Shown one piece after another: positions 20,537 to 28,553 of a DNA stretch of 34,522 nt; positions within the stretch are counted from its first letter, which is position 1; the number at the start of each line of letters is the position of its first letter. Source of the stretch: an uncultured Chloroflexota bacterium. Its GTDB lineage: Bacteria > Chloroflexota > UBA11872 > UBA12225. The notes beneath the pieces are model-generated. The model had not been told where the DNA came from. It searched no databases and saw only the letters and a program-made list of their open reading frames with translations. The stretch lies in the NCBI GenBank assembly GCA_903836285.1, contig CAILQO010000047.1, forward strand, positions 1 to 34,522, in the 5' to 3' direction. The position numbers and the translations under genes were made by a program.

Positions 20537-20642
20537 GCGGCGCGCCGCGGGCAGCGTACCGGTTCGCTGGTGACGCCGCCCCCACCTCCAATTCCGCGCG
20601 CAGTTCCGCGCGGGAGAGGCGGTCGGCGAGTGCGCCGCGCGG
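20537..20642. promoter_or_regulatory. Palindromes and a direct repeat in the DUF6807/SDR divergent gap
   Basis: The gap holds a 12-base palindrome GCGGCGCGCCGC (20537-20548), CCGCGCGG twice (20606-20613 and 20635-20642) and a tandem TTCCGCGCG with a 12-base period (20592-20612). These could be operators for a regulator of the divergent pair. In DNA this GC-rich such words also arise by chance. Confidence 0.25.
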
Positions 20643-20697
20643 TACCGTCATCGCTGCCCGGTGATGCACGCCGGTGGCACGGCAAGGAGGGGGAAGC

Positions 20698-21492
20698 ATG
20701 TCTGGCAACACGTTCGGCGGACGCGTGGCATTTGTCACTGGTGGTGGGTCGGGCATTGGCCGCGCGACATCGATCCGCATCGCGAAGGGCGGCGGCCTCG
20801 TTGCGGTCGTCGACCGGAACCTCGATGGTGCGAACGGCACCGTCGACCTGATCGGCCTTGCAGGGGGCCGCGCCGTTGCGATCGAGGCCGACGCAACCGA
20901 TGAGGGTTCCGTCAATGCTGCGGTCGCCACCACCGCCGCGACATTTGGGGCGCCTCCGGTAATCCTCGTTGCGAACGCGTCGTCCGGAGGGGGCGACGAC
21001 CCGCTCTCGACCTCAGTCGAGACGTGGGACCGCGTGATGGTCGGCGCACTCCGCAGTCAGTTCGTCAGCGCGCGGGCAGTGTTGCCGGGGATGATCGCCG
21101 CCGGACATGGGGCAATCGTGTGCGTTTCGACGGTGAATGCGCTGATGGGGATTGGCGACGATGCGTACAGCGCCGCGAAGGCCGGCGTCGTGAATTTCGC
21201 CAAGAACCTTGCCGTCAGGTACGGCCAACATGGCATCCGGGCGAACGTGGTCTGCCCCGGGACGGTGCAGACGCCGGCATGGACGCGTCGCTTGGAGCGG
21301 ACGCCGGACATCTTCCATCGCCTGTCGACGTGGTACCCAGTCGGCCGCGTCGCGCAACCGGAGGACATCGCCGCGGCCATCTGCTTCCTGGCCTCGGACG
21401 ATGCAGCGTTTGTCTCCGGCGCGGTCCTCCCGGTCGACGGGGGCCTCACCGCCGGCATGTGGCGGATGGGGCGAGACCTCCAGGGTGACTAG
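20698..21492 (+). CDS. Short-chain dehydrogenase/reductase (SDR)
   Basis: This is a classical SDR oxidoreductase of 264 residues. The cofactor motif TGGGSGIG (14-21) and Asp39 after the second strand (VVDRN) point to NAD rather than NADP. The catalytic residues are Ser144 (VSTVNALMG), Tyr157 and Lys161 (YSAAK); the usual NNAG is VANAS here. The C-terminus has the family pattern PGTVQTPAW, VGRVAQPEDIAAAICFLASDDAAFVSG and VDGGLT. AAGGAGG seven bases before the ATG at 20698 is the strongest ribosome-binding site in the window. Its neighbours suggest a sugar or polyol substrate, which the sequence does not prove. Confidence 0.94.
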   Translation: MSGNTFGGRVAFVTGGGSGIGRATSIRIAKGGGLVAVVDRNLDGANGTVDLIGLAGGRAVAIEADATDEGSVNAAVATTAATFGAPPVILVANASSGGGDDPLSTSVETWDRVMVGALRSQFVSARAVLPGMIAAGHGAIVCVSTVNALMGIGDDAYSAAKAGVVNFAKNLAVRYGQHGIRANVVCPGTVQTPAWTRRLERTPDIFHRLSTWYPVGRVAQPEDIAAAICFLASDDAAFVSGAVLPVDGGLTAGMWRMGRDLQGD

Positions 21493-21504
21493 CTTGCCCT
21501 GGCA

Positions 21505-21549
21505 CCGTGCTTCCGGCAGGGGCGCAGGTGACTGGGGCCGGGGGCACGG
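21505..21549. terminator. Strong hairpin between convergent SDR and dehydrogenase genes
   Basis: CCGTGCTTCCGGC (21505-21517) pairs with GCCGGGGGCACGG (21537-21549): thirteen continuous pairs including two G-U when transcribed rightward, with a 19-base loop. It occupies most of the 64-base gap. Read leftward the two wobble positions become mismatches. There is no U-tract. Confidence 0.55.
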
Positions 21550-21556
21550 ATCGGCA

Positions 21557-22594
21557 CTACCCGACCTCTGAGAGGCGCACCGGGCGACGCTGCCGGACCG
21601 ATTCCTGAGCCGCGATGGCGATGGCCACGGCGATGCGTCCGTCGTAGCCGGTGACCGGCGACGGTGCGCCGGTGCGCACTGCCGCGGCGAACGCTTCCAG
21701 TTCGTCGGCGTAGGCGTCCGCGTAGCGTTGCAAGAAAAAGTTCTGCATCACCGCGCCTCGGATGCCGGTCCCGTTGGCGACCACGGCTTGGTCCTCAAGG
21801 ACGTTCCCGGCCGAGACCATCCCCCCCGACCCAAAGACTTCCGCCCGTTGGTCGTACCCGTACGTCGCGCGACGCGAGTTGTCGATGGTTGCCACGGCGC
21901 CACTGGCAAACCGCAGGACGCTGACGGCGGTGTCCGGTTCGCCGTTCCCGCCGTCGGCGGCGGCAACGAGTGACGACGCCACCGCAAAGACCTCCACGAC
22001 CTCGTCGCCGTCCGGCCTGGCGCCGACGAGGTAGCGGGCAAGATCGAAGTCGTGGATCGTCATGTCCGGGAAAATGCCGAGGTCTCCGGTGAAGTAGCCG
22101 GCCGGGGGAGGTTGCGGATCTCGGCTGGTGATGCGCACGAGGTGGGGCGTGCCTGCCTCTCCCGCGGCGACGAGGGTCCGCACGCGGCGGAACGACGGGT
22201 CGAACCGACGGTTGAACCCAACTTGGAAGAGGATCCCGGCGCGGGCGACGGCCTCGAGCGAAGCGTCGATCGCCGCCAGGGTCGTGTCAATTGGCTTTTC
22301 ACAGAACACGTGCTTGCCGGCCGCAGCTGCGGCGCGCACGACTTCTCCGTGGGTGTCGGTTGCCGACGCAACGACCACGGCCTCGATCGACTCGTCGGCA
22401 AGCAAGTCGTGGTAGTCGCTCGTGGAAAGTGAAACGCCGTGACGCGTTGCGAGGGTCGTTGCAGCGTCTCCACGGACATCGGCAACACCGCGAAGGGTGG
22501 CGCCTTCCACGCGGCGCGCAAGGTTCGCGGCGTGCACCTGCCCGATCCGCCCTGCACCGATCACGCCGACCCCGACCGCGCCAGTGCGAACCAT
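21557..22594 (-). CDS. Gfo/Idh/MocA family oxidoreductase, inositol 2-dehydrogenase-like (second of four)
   Basis: This is the most typical member here, closest in style to inositol 2-dehydrogenase (IolG), which oxidises myo-inositol to 2-keto-inositol with NAD. The 345 residues include VGVIGAGRIGQVHAANLA, HVFCEKPIDTTLAAID, QVGFNRRFDPSFRRVR and PDMTIHDFDLARYLVG with the catalytic Asp/His pair. The ATG at 22594 has GAAGGGA six bases upstream; the track start at 22672 adds 26 unlike residues. It is divergent from the sugar-binding lipoprotein gene, so the two may share control. No other iol genes are present, so IolG remains a guess. Confidence 0.92.
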   Translation of the reverse strand: MVRTGAVGVGVIGAGRIGQVHAANLARRVEGATLRGVADVRGDAATTLATRHGVSLSTSDYHDLLADESIEAVVVASATDTHGEVVRAAAAAGKHVFCEKPIDTTLAAIDASLEAVARAGILFQVGFNRRFDPSFRRVRTLVAAGEAGTPHLVRITSRDPQPPPAGYFTGDLGIFPDMTIHDFDLARYLVGARPDGDEVVEVFAVASSLVAAADGGNGEPDTAVSVLRFASGAVATIDNSRRATYGYDQRAEVFGSGGMVSAGNVLEDQAVVANGTGIRGAVMQNFFLQRYADAYADELEAFAAAVRTGAPSPVTGYDGRIAVAIAIAAQESVRQRRPVRLSEVG

Positions 22595-22677
22595 GTCTCG
22601 TCCCTTCGAGCCGGATAGGTGGCTCGACCCGTCACTGACCGCGACCGCGATACCTTCCGCAGCCCAGCGCAAGCAGA

Positions 22678-22707
22678 TTGACTCCTCATTGTAGGCTGGA
22701 CTACCAT
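22678..22707 (+). promoter_or_regulatory. Possible promoter of the sugar-binding lipoprotein gene
   Basis: TTGACT (22678-22683) is one base from the -35 consensus, and TACCAT (22702-22707) lies 18 bases later as a four-of-six -10. It is the most AT-rich part of the gap and would leave a leader of about 80 bases before the ATG at 22793. Confidence 0.4.
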
Positions 22708-22792
22708 GCGCGCGACCGACCGACCGAGTGTTGTGTCGGCATGCGCATGCTTCCCAGTCGGGGGACTGGCCACGAGAGGGGTGACGTAGATA

Positions 22793-24259
22793 ATGGAAAG
22801 CTTGCAGGGTCGCACCGGCGCAAGAAGCCGACGAGGACTCCTCGGGTTCGGCGCTAGCCTCGCAGGTGCTGGCTTTCTAGCCGCGTGTGGTGGTGACACT
22901 GCGCCGGCGCCGGCCCCGACCGCCGCGAAGGCAGCCCCGACCACCGCCCCGGCACCGACCGCCGCCGCCGCGGCCCCGACCGCCGCACCGGCGCCGACCG
23001 TTGCCAAGGCCGAGGTCAAGATCAAGCTGGCGATGTGGGACTACAACCCGCAGATCGTGCGCGAGAACCTCGACCTCTTTGAGAAGCAGAACCCCGGTAT
23101 CAAGGTGGAGGGGCCGGAGACTGGTCCGTCCGGCGAGGAATACCGGAAGCGCATGAACACGAGCATGGTGGCGGGCGAACGCAACGACACCATGTACATG
23201 CGCGATGAGGACGCCGCCGAGTGGGCCGAAGCGAAATGGGTCCTTGCCCTCGATGGGTTCCCCGGTGCTGCCGAGTTGGATAAGGACGAGTACCCGTTCG
23301 TTTCGGAGCAGACCCACTACAAGGGCAAGAAGTACGGGACGATCTACTACATCGGCCCCCAAGTGGCGATGTACAACCAAGAGCATCTGAAGGCCATCGG
23401 GGCCAAGGCGCCGCCAGCAACCTTCGATGAGTACCGCGAACAAGCGGTCCAGATCAAGCGTCAGAAGGTCAACGGCGTCGAGTTCCCGCGCTTCGGCAAG
23501 CCGTCTGAAGGCGAGCTTGAGGTCTGGTACCTCTCGAGCGGCAAGCGCATGTTCGACGACAACCTTGAGCCAATCTTCGGCAAGGATCCGCTCTTCAAGG
23601 AAATCCTCAACAAGCTGTTCCAGGCATACACCGGCGACCGCATTTACGGCGATGACCCATCGGGACCCGCGGCCTTCGACAATGGCAAGGCGACGTACAA
23701 CTGGACGTCGTTCTACGACCTGAAGCGCCTGAACGGGAAGGCGACGGCGGCCGGGTGCCAGTCAAACTGCCCAAGCATCACGGGTGGCGCGGCGGCGGGG
23801 CAGTTGATGAATTACGTCAATCCGAGCTTCGTCGCAGGCAAGACTGGTACGGCCGCGATTTGCCGTCAGTACGCCATCGCGTCCGCCTCGAAATTCCCGC
23901 AGGAGTCGTGGAAGCTCATCTCCTTCTTGGGCGGCAAGGACAAGGACGGCAAGTACTACGTCGCGAACCGCTGGTGGGTTGAGCAAGGCCTGAACTTCGG
24001 CTACAAGTCGATGGGCGAGACCGCCGAAGTCAAGAAGTCCGTCGAAGGCTGGGGCGACCTCGATGCCTACAACAAGGTCGTGACCAGTGCGTCGCCTCGT
24101 CCGGGCGTGAAGGGGCCTTGGTCGGCCGTTTGGCGTGCCGACTTCACCAAGATGGTCGCCGACGTGATGGATGGAAAGATGGCGGCCAACGACGCCGTCG
24201 ATCAGGGCGCCCAACTCTGGACGACGATGAAGGAGAAGTTCGAGAAGGACAAGAAGTAG
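22793..24259 (+). CDS. Tat-exported lipoprotein, extracellular sugar-type solute-binding protein (family 1)
   Basis: This is a receptor of an ABC sugar importer, 488 residues. The N-terminus has a Tat motif SRRGLLGF, a hydrophobic run and the lipobox LAAC with Cys32, so it is an exported lipoprotein. An Ala/Pro/Thr linker (37-72) follows, then the binding fold: IKLAMWDYNPQIVRENLDLF, KYGTIYYIGPQVAMYN, GPAAFDNGKATYNWTSFYDL and a C-terminal WTTMKEKF. The KLAMWDYN opening and the FDNGKATYNWTS strand are typical of the MalE/UgpB-like family. Unusually no permease or ATPase gene for it is in the window; the nearby importer has its own family 5 receptor. A dehydrogenase gene is divergent and an aldo/keto reductase gene follows after 73 bases. 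Confidence 0.9.
   Translation: MESLQGRTGARSRRGLLGFGASLAGAGFLAACGGDTAPAPAPTAAKAAPTTAPAPTAAAAAPTAAPAPTVAKAEVKIKLAMWDYNPQIVRENLDLFEKQNPGIKVEGPETGPSGEEYRKRMNTSMVAGERNDTMYMRDEDAAEWAEAKWVLALDGFPGAAELDKDEYPFVSEQTHYKGKKYGTIYYIGPQVAMYNQEHLKAIGAKAPPATFDEYREQAVQIKRQKVNGVEFPRFGKPSEGELEVWYLSSGKRMFDDNLEPIFGKDPLFKEILNKLFQAYTGDRIYGDDPSGPAAFDNGKATYNWTSFYDLKRLNGKATAAGCQSNCPSITGGAAAGQLMNYVNPSFVAGKTGTAAICRQYAIASASKFPQESWKLISFLGGKDKDGKYYVANRWWVEQGLNFGYKSMGETAEVKKSVEGWGDLDAYNKVVTSASPRPGVKGPWSAVWRADFTKMVADVMDGKMAANDAVDQGAQLWTTMKEKFEKDKK
22901..23008 (+). repeat. Low-complexity Ala/Pro/Thr linker coding repeat
   Basis: Imperfect repeats of about 14-24 bases built on CCCCGACCGCCGC and CACCGACCGCC encode the linker between the lipidated Cys and the binding domain. 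It is coding and in frame, not a CRISPR or intergenic repeat. Such tracts can change length by slippage. Confidence 0.7.
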
Positions 24260-24280
24260 GACGGCGCCACCGGGCCCGAC

Positions 24281-24299
24281 CGCCGGTACGATGCCGGCG
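24281..24299 (+). terminator. Hairpin after the solute-binding protein gene
   Basis: CGCCGG (24281-24286) pairs with CCGGCG (24294-24299) across a seven-base loop, 21 bases after the stop codon. No U-tract follows. It may protect the 3' end or limit read-through into the next gene. Confidence 0.35.
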
Positions 24300-24332
24300 A
24301 GGTGCCATGCAGGCGCCACATGGAGGTGCCCG

Positions 24333-25310
24333 GTGGAACGACGGCGGCTTGGCCGGACAGGGTTGCCCGTCTCAGTGCTTGGCTTCGGGTGTGGCGCAAT
24401 CGGCGGCCTGCTCGTCAAGGGTGATGCCTCCGAACAGCGCCACGCCATCGAGCGTGCCCTCGAAGCGGGCGTCACCTACTTCGATACCGCGCCGCTTTAC
24501 GGCGACGGCGCGTCCGAGACGAACCTCGGGCGCGCCTTTGCCGCGATGGGAGGGGTGCCTGCCGGGGTAATCGTCGGCACGAAGGTGCGCATCGACCCCG
24601 CAAGCGTCGACCATGCCCCGGAGGCAATCCGGCAATCTATCAAGGCAAGCCTGCGGCGCCTGCATGTTGATCACGTGCCGCTCATGCAGCTTCACACGTC
24701 GATTACCTCGGAGCGCGGCCGGGGAGTTACCCCGGGTGACGTACTCGGGCCGATCCTCGACGGACTGCTCGGAGTGCGCGATGCCGGTCTCACCGACCAC
24801 CTCGGGATCACTGCGAACGGAGACACCGACGCAATTCGCGAAGTGATCCGCTCTGGCGAGTTCGGGTCTGGGCAGGCGATGGTCAATGCACTGAACCCGA
24901 GCGCCGGTTGGCCCGGGCATGTGCCAAGCGACGCACATGACTTCTCGGGTCTGATTGCGGATGCGATCACGCACGACGTTGGCGTGATTGTCATTCGGTC
25001 GTTGGCGGCGGGTGCCCTCGCCGCGCGTGACGGACGCCATGTGAACGCCGGGAATCCCGGTGGGATTGCCGGCGAGGATTACGCGACCGACCTTTCTCGC
25101 GCCCGCCGGTTGGCGTCCCTGACGGACGTACTGGGCCTCGAAGGTCCGGGTGAGCTGTCAGTGCGCCTTGCACAATCAACGCCGGGGGTCGGCACCGTCA
25201 TCGTGGGCTTCTCCGATACGGCGCAGCTTGACGACGCGATCCGGTGGACATCGCGAGGCCCGCTCAGGCCGGAAGCGATTGCGCGGACGCTTCACGCGGC
25301 GTCCCGCTAG
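24333..25310 (+). CDS. Aldo/keto reductase
   Basis: This is an NADP-type oxidoreductase of 325 residues that probably reduces a sugar aldehyde or ketone, or works in reverse. The catalytic tetrad is complete: Asp51 and Tyr56 (YFDTAPLYGDG), Lys84 (IVGTKVRI) and His121 (MQLHTS). RRRLGRTGLPVSVLGFGCG is the usual opening. The group resembles the D-threo-aldose/galactose dehydrogenase type of aldo/keto reductases, which is only a suggestion. The GTG at 24333 has GGAGG close upstream; the track start at 24291 adds an unlike tail. It is followed at once by the zinc-ribbon gene. Confidence 0.92.
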   Translation: MERRRLGRTGLPVSVLGFGCGAIGGLLVKGDASEQRHAIERALEAGVTYFDTAPLYGDGASETNLGRAFAAMGGVPAGVIVGTKVRIDPASVDHAPEAIRQSIKASLRRLHVDHVPLMQLHTSITSERGRGVTPGDVLGPILDGLLGVRDAGLTDHLGITANGDTDAIREVIRSGEFGSGQAMVNALNPSAGWPGHVPSDAHDFSGLIADAITHDVGVIVIRSLAAGALAARDGRHVNAGNPGGIAGEDYATDLSRARRLASLTDVLGLEGPGELSVRLAQSTPGVGTVIVGFSDTAQLDDAIRWTSRGPLRPEAIARTLHAASR

Positions 25311-25331
25311 ATGCAGGGCGGGGAGCGGTTG

Positions 25332-26519
25332 GTGTTCTGCACGCACTGCGGTTCGCGGTTGCCGGATGAGGCCGCCTTCTGCCCGATGTGCGGGCGTCAG
25401 GCGAACCGGGGTCCATCGTGCCCGAACTGCACCTATCGCCTCCCGGTCGGCGCAGCGTTTTGCGCGAGGTGTGGACGGGCAGTTGCCCTCCCGCCAACCC
25501 CGGCATTGAACCCTGGCCATGACGCACTGGACTCTGGGCCTCGAGGCGAGGTGCCTGAGTCGCCCGACTCCCCTGCGACTGCCGAGATGGAACTGCCGGG
25601 CAGTAACCCGATCAGCCCAAAACCTGCGTCGCCATCGTCGGTCGGTCATGCTCCCCCGCGGGTCTCCCCGCCGGCAACATCCGAACGCGTCTTGCCTTCC
25701 AACGTGTCTTCGTGGTCGGCGCCGGATGCAACCCCCCGTAGGCATGTGCCCTCGGCTTCGATGGCTGGTTCCGGGTCTGGTCCTGGGACCGAGCGGAATC
25801 CATCACTTCGCCCGGGGTGGTCCTACGGCCCGCCTCCGGCCGGCACTCCCCTGCAGGCGGTGATCGAACCGACCGTCGGGGGGGTCTACGGCCACGCGTG
25901 GGCGACGGTGCGCAAGCGCTTTTGGGGCCTGTTCGTCGTCGGCCTGGTCGCCACGATCATCGGCAGCCTGATCGGCGGGGCGATTACCGGCATCGGCGCG
26001 CTCATCGCCGCGACAACAGAGGTGGAGGTGGTGACGGTGGTATCCCAGCTCCTGAGCCAGGTGCTTGGCACGTGGCCGATCTGGGCCGGCGTCCAGTACG
26101 CCAACCTCCAGACCGTGCGGTCCGGGCGCGCTGAGATTGACGACATCTTTGTTGCATACCGCCGGGGACTTGCCAGCCTGATCGCTGCCCAGTTCCTGAC
26201 GACGCTGCTCGTGGTCGTCGGGCTTGCGCTTCTGGTCGTGCCCGGCATCATCGTCGGGCTCCGCCTCTCATTTGTCACGCTCCTCGTCGTCGATGAGGGC
26301 CTCGGGCCTGTCGAGGCGATTGGCGAGAGCTGGCGACGCTCGGCCGGCTTCGGATGGACGCTCCTTGGCATCGGGTTGATGGCATTCCCGGTGGTGGTGG
26401 TCGGGCTCTTTGCGCTGGTCGTCGGCCTGATCCCTGCGGCGATGGTGATCGCGTTGGCAACCCCCACGATGTTTGCCTCGGTCACCGAGCTCCAAGGGCG
26501 TCAACCCGACCATGAGTGA
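25332..26519 (+). CDS. Double zinc-ribbon multi-pass membrane protein
   Basis: I do not recognise a specific function. The protein opens with two CxxC...CxxC zinc ribbons (FCTHCGSRLPDEAAFCPMCG and SCPNCTYRLPVGAAFCARCG), continues with a 120-residue Pro/Ser-rich tail, and ends with about five membrane helices in the last 210 residues. LLVVPGIIVGLRLSFVTLLVVDEGLGPVEAIGESW is typical (quoted short: VVPGIIVGLRLSF) of the loosely defined GPDPase-membrane-domain/DUF975-like proteins. The GTG at 25332 has GGGGAG seven bases upstream and gives MVFCTHCG; the track ATG at 25311, directly after the previous stop, is an alternative. It may be coupled to the upstream reductase by position, but the roles look unrelated. 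Confidence 0.8.
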   Translation: MFCTHCGSRLPDEAAFCPMCGRQANRGPSCPNCTYRLPVGAAFCARCGRAVALPPTPALNPGHDALDSGPRGEVPESPDSPATAEMELPGSNPISPKPASPSSVGHAPPRVSPPATSERVLPSNVSSWSAPDATPRRHVPSASMAGSGSGPGTERNPSLRPGWSYGPPPAGTPLQAVIEPTVGGVYGHAWATVRKRFWGLFVVGLVATIIGSLIGGAITGIGALIAATTEVEVVTVVSQLLSQVLGTWPIWAGVQYANLQTVRSGRAEIDDIFVAYRRGLASLIAAQFLTTLLVVVGLALLVVPGIIVGLRLSFVTLLVVDEGLGPVEAIGESWRRSAGFGWTLLGIGLMAFPVVVVGLFALVVGLIPAAMVIALATPTMFASVTELQGRQPDHE

Positions 26520-26605
26520 GCGAGACGCCGTCGGCCACGCCGTCGATACGATATCTACGATTGGCGTTGGTGCCTGCTCCCAGGCGCCGGAAGGTGTGCG
26601 CAGCC

Positions 26606-27619
26606 ATGTCTGACGAACCGCTTCGCGGGGCTAACCCTTGGGCTTCGCCCGGCCAGTGGTTCCGTGGGACGCTGCATGCGCACACCACGAACTCCGATGG
26701 GGCGATGCCCCCCACCAAGCTTGTGGAGCACTACGCGTACGCCGGCGCGGACTTCATTGCCCTCACTGATCATTGGAAGGCGACTGGGCCAGATGAGGTG
26801 CTTGGTGACCCGGGCCCGACCGTCATCCGCGGCATCGAGGTCAACACTGAGAACGGGTCGACCGTCACCGGTACGAACTACCACATTGTCGGCTTGGGCG
26901 TCCCGCATGCAATCCCGCGGCGCACGGAAGGCAACGGACCGGCGGCTGCGCAGTGGTACCTGGACGCCATCCGCGAAGCCGGCGGCGTCTCGTTCGTGGC
27001 GCACCCGTACTGGAGTGGCCTGACGTTGCGAGATTTCGAGGGCCTCCGTGGGTACCTCGGTCTCGAAGTCTGGAACGCTGACACCGAGGTGCACATTGGG
27101 CGCGGCGACAGTTCCCTGCTTTGGGACGACCTGCTGTCGCACGGGCACGGTGTGCTGGGCCTCGGTGTCGATGATTGCCATCGACCGGGCTACGACAGTG
27201 TGCGGGGATGGACCGTCGTGAAGGCACCGGACCGATCGGCGGCATCGCTTCTCACGGCCATCGCCGCGGGACACTTCTACGCCACTGCCGGCCCGGAGAT
27301 ACTGGATGTGGCTTGGGAAGAATCGGCAGGCACGGTGACGGTGCGCTGTAGCCCGGTGAGATCGGTCTCCCTCATCGCGGACGGAACTCGTGGTGCTCGC
27401 CTAAATGCTGGTCCATTCGGTGCCGCGATGCGCGCTTCGCGATTGCGGTCCGCCACAAACCGCCCCGAGGGTGTGATCGACGGTGAGTTGATCACCGGTG
27501 CCGTCCTGCACCTCTCCGGCGTCGAGCGATACGTGCGCGTTCAGGTCGAGGACGACCGCGGGCGCCGCGCGTGGACGAACCCGCTTTTTTATGGAGGGAT
27601 GGCCAGCGCACGCGCCTGA
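26606..27619 (+). CDS. PHP-domain metallohydrolase
   Basis: This is a predicted phosphoesterase or other hydrolase with a polynuclear metal site, 337 residues. Metal-binding motifs are in family order: GTLHAHTTNSDG (His24, His26), DFIALTDHW, GIEVNTEN, VSFVAHPYW and GVDDCHRPGYD. No DNA polymerase domain is attached. The last 100 residues (about 240-337) look beta-rich, as in PHP proteins with a trailing sandwich domain. The ATG at 26606 has GGAAGG 11 bases upstream; the track GTG at 26516 overlaps the previous stop and adds 30 unlike residues. Two TACGAT words (26547-26552, 26556-26561) could be -10 elements. Its place suggests a phosphorylated-sugar or inositol-phosphate substrate, which is speculation. 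Confidence 0.88.
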   Translation: MSDEPLRGANPWASPGQWFRGTLHAHTTNSDGAMPPTKLVEHYAYAGADFIALTDHWKATGPDEVLGDPGPTVIRGIEVNTENGSTVTGTNYHIVGLGVPHAIPRRTEGNGPAAAQWYLDAIREAGGVSFVAHPYWSGLTLRDFEGLRGYLGLEVWNADTEVHIGRGDSSLLWDDLLSHGHGVLGLGVDDCHRPGYDSVRGWTVVKAPDRSAASLLTAIAAGHFYATAGPEILDVAWEESAGTVTVRCSPVRSVSLIADGTRGARLNAGPFGAAMRASRLRSATNRPEGVIDGELITGAVLHLSGVERYVRVQVEDDRGRRAWTNPLFYGGMASARA

Positions 27620-27660
27620 GCGCCGTGTTGGGCACCCATCCAAGGACAACGGCAGCCACC

Positions 27661-28029
27661 ATGAGCCTCGCCAAGAAACTCAACTTCAAGCCCGGCCAGA
27701 CGGTCGAGGTACACGCCCGTCCCGAGGGCGTTGACCTCGGCGACGTGGAGGTTGTCAGTTCCGGCGCGATCGGTGGTGTGATCACGTTCGCCCAAACGCT
27801 TGCCGACGTTGCGGGAATCGTCGGGCCGGTCCTCGATGCATTGGCGTCAAACCGGATTGCCTGGGTTCTCTACCCAAAGGCTGGGAAGCTCGGCACGGAC
27901 CTGAACCGGGACATCCTGTGGCGCCATCTTGGCCATGCGCATGGCCTGACTGGCGTGCGGCAGGTCGCCATCGACGACACGTGGAGTGCGATGCGCTTCA
28001 AGTTGGCTGACGACCCTTCGAAGCCCTGA
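27661..28029 (+). CDS. DUF3052-like protein
   Basis: This small cytoplasmic protein of 122 residues resembles the DUF3052 family: AKKLNFKPGQTVEVHARPEG near the start, AWVLYPKAGKLGTDLNRDILW in the middle (a strand ending in YPK, then the conserved TDLNRD) and VAIDDTWSAMRFKL at the end. The layout recalls a shrunken methyltransferase fold that has lost its cofactor-binding loop. No function is established as far as I know. The ATG at 27661 lacks a good ribosome-binding site (AAGGA is 14 bases away). It lies 41 bases after the PHP gene. Confidence 0.75.
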   Translation: MSLAKKLNFKPGQTVEVHARPEGVDLGDVEVVSSGAIGGVITFAQTLADVAGIVGPVLDALASNRIAWVLYPKAGKLGTDLNRDILWRHLGHAHGLTGVRQVAIDDTWSAMRFKLADDPSKP

Positions 28030-28110
28030 CCATCGGATTCCATGGTTGCCAGTGGGGCATCTGGAGTCGGCTTGTCGGGAAAAACCTCGCGCTTGTGAAA
28101 AGGGACTGAT

Positions 28111-28551
28111 ATGGCCGAGATCCTTCGCCTCGAACACGCCGGACTGACGGTGACCGACTTGGACGCCTCGGTGGCGTGGTACCGGCGCATGTTCGGCTGC
28201 GAGGTCGTGCAGGAGCTGCATTGGCCGGAGACCGGCGTGCGCGCAACGTACGTCTCGTTGGGCAAGGATGGGTCGCTGCTCGAGCTGTTCTCACGGCCCG
28301 GCACGGTCAAAGCCTTCGCACCAGATCCCGAGATGGCGCGCTACGAACACATCTGCGTGCAGGTCGCCGACATCGACGCCGCGTTTGCCGAACTTGAGGC
28401 GAAGGGGGCAAACGTGGCCTTCGCACCACGGCTTGCCAAGCGACACGGGCGCATCGCGATGGTCATCGACCCGGATGGATTTCGGATCGAACTGCTCCAA
28501 GTCCTGACCGCCGAACGCCACGCCGAACTTGTGAAAGCGGTCGGCCGCTAA
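28111..28551 (+). CDS. VOC-superfamily protein (glyoxalase/dioxygenase-like)
   Basis: This is a metal-binding vicinal-oxygen-chelate protein of 146 residues with the two paired beta-alpha-beta-beta-beta modules: [20 protein letters not shown] and [18 protein letters not shown]. Likely metal ligands are His9 (LEHAGL), a Glu in SLLELF, His of YEHIC and Glu of FRIELLQ. Glyoxalase I, an epimerase or a ring-cleaving dioxygenase are all possible. AAAAGGGA lies five bases before the ATG. The next gene, a Gfo/Idh/MocA dehydrogenase, begins two bases after the stop, so the two are almost certainly co-translated and may act on the same sugar-derived compound. Confidence 0.9.
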   Translation: MAEILRLEHAGLTVTDLDASVAWYRRMFGCEVVQELHWPETGVRATYVSLGKDGSLLELFSRPGTVKAFAPDPEMARYEHICVQVADIDAAFAELEAKGANVAFAPRLAKRHGRIAMVIDPDGFRIELLQVLTAERHAELVKAVGR

Positions 28552-28553
28552 CC

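Noticed and set aside
18984-20573. 529-codon plus-strand ORF opposite the DUF6807 gene
   Set aside because: It is an antisense shadow; the minus-strand frame has conserved DUF6807 motifs and a good ribosome-binding site.
22901-23008. CRISPR-like or minisatellite repeat
   Set aside because: The repeats are imperfect, directly adjacent and in frame, and encode an Ala/Pro/Thr linker typical of these lipoproteins.
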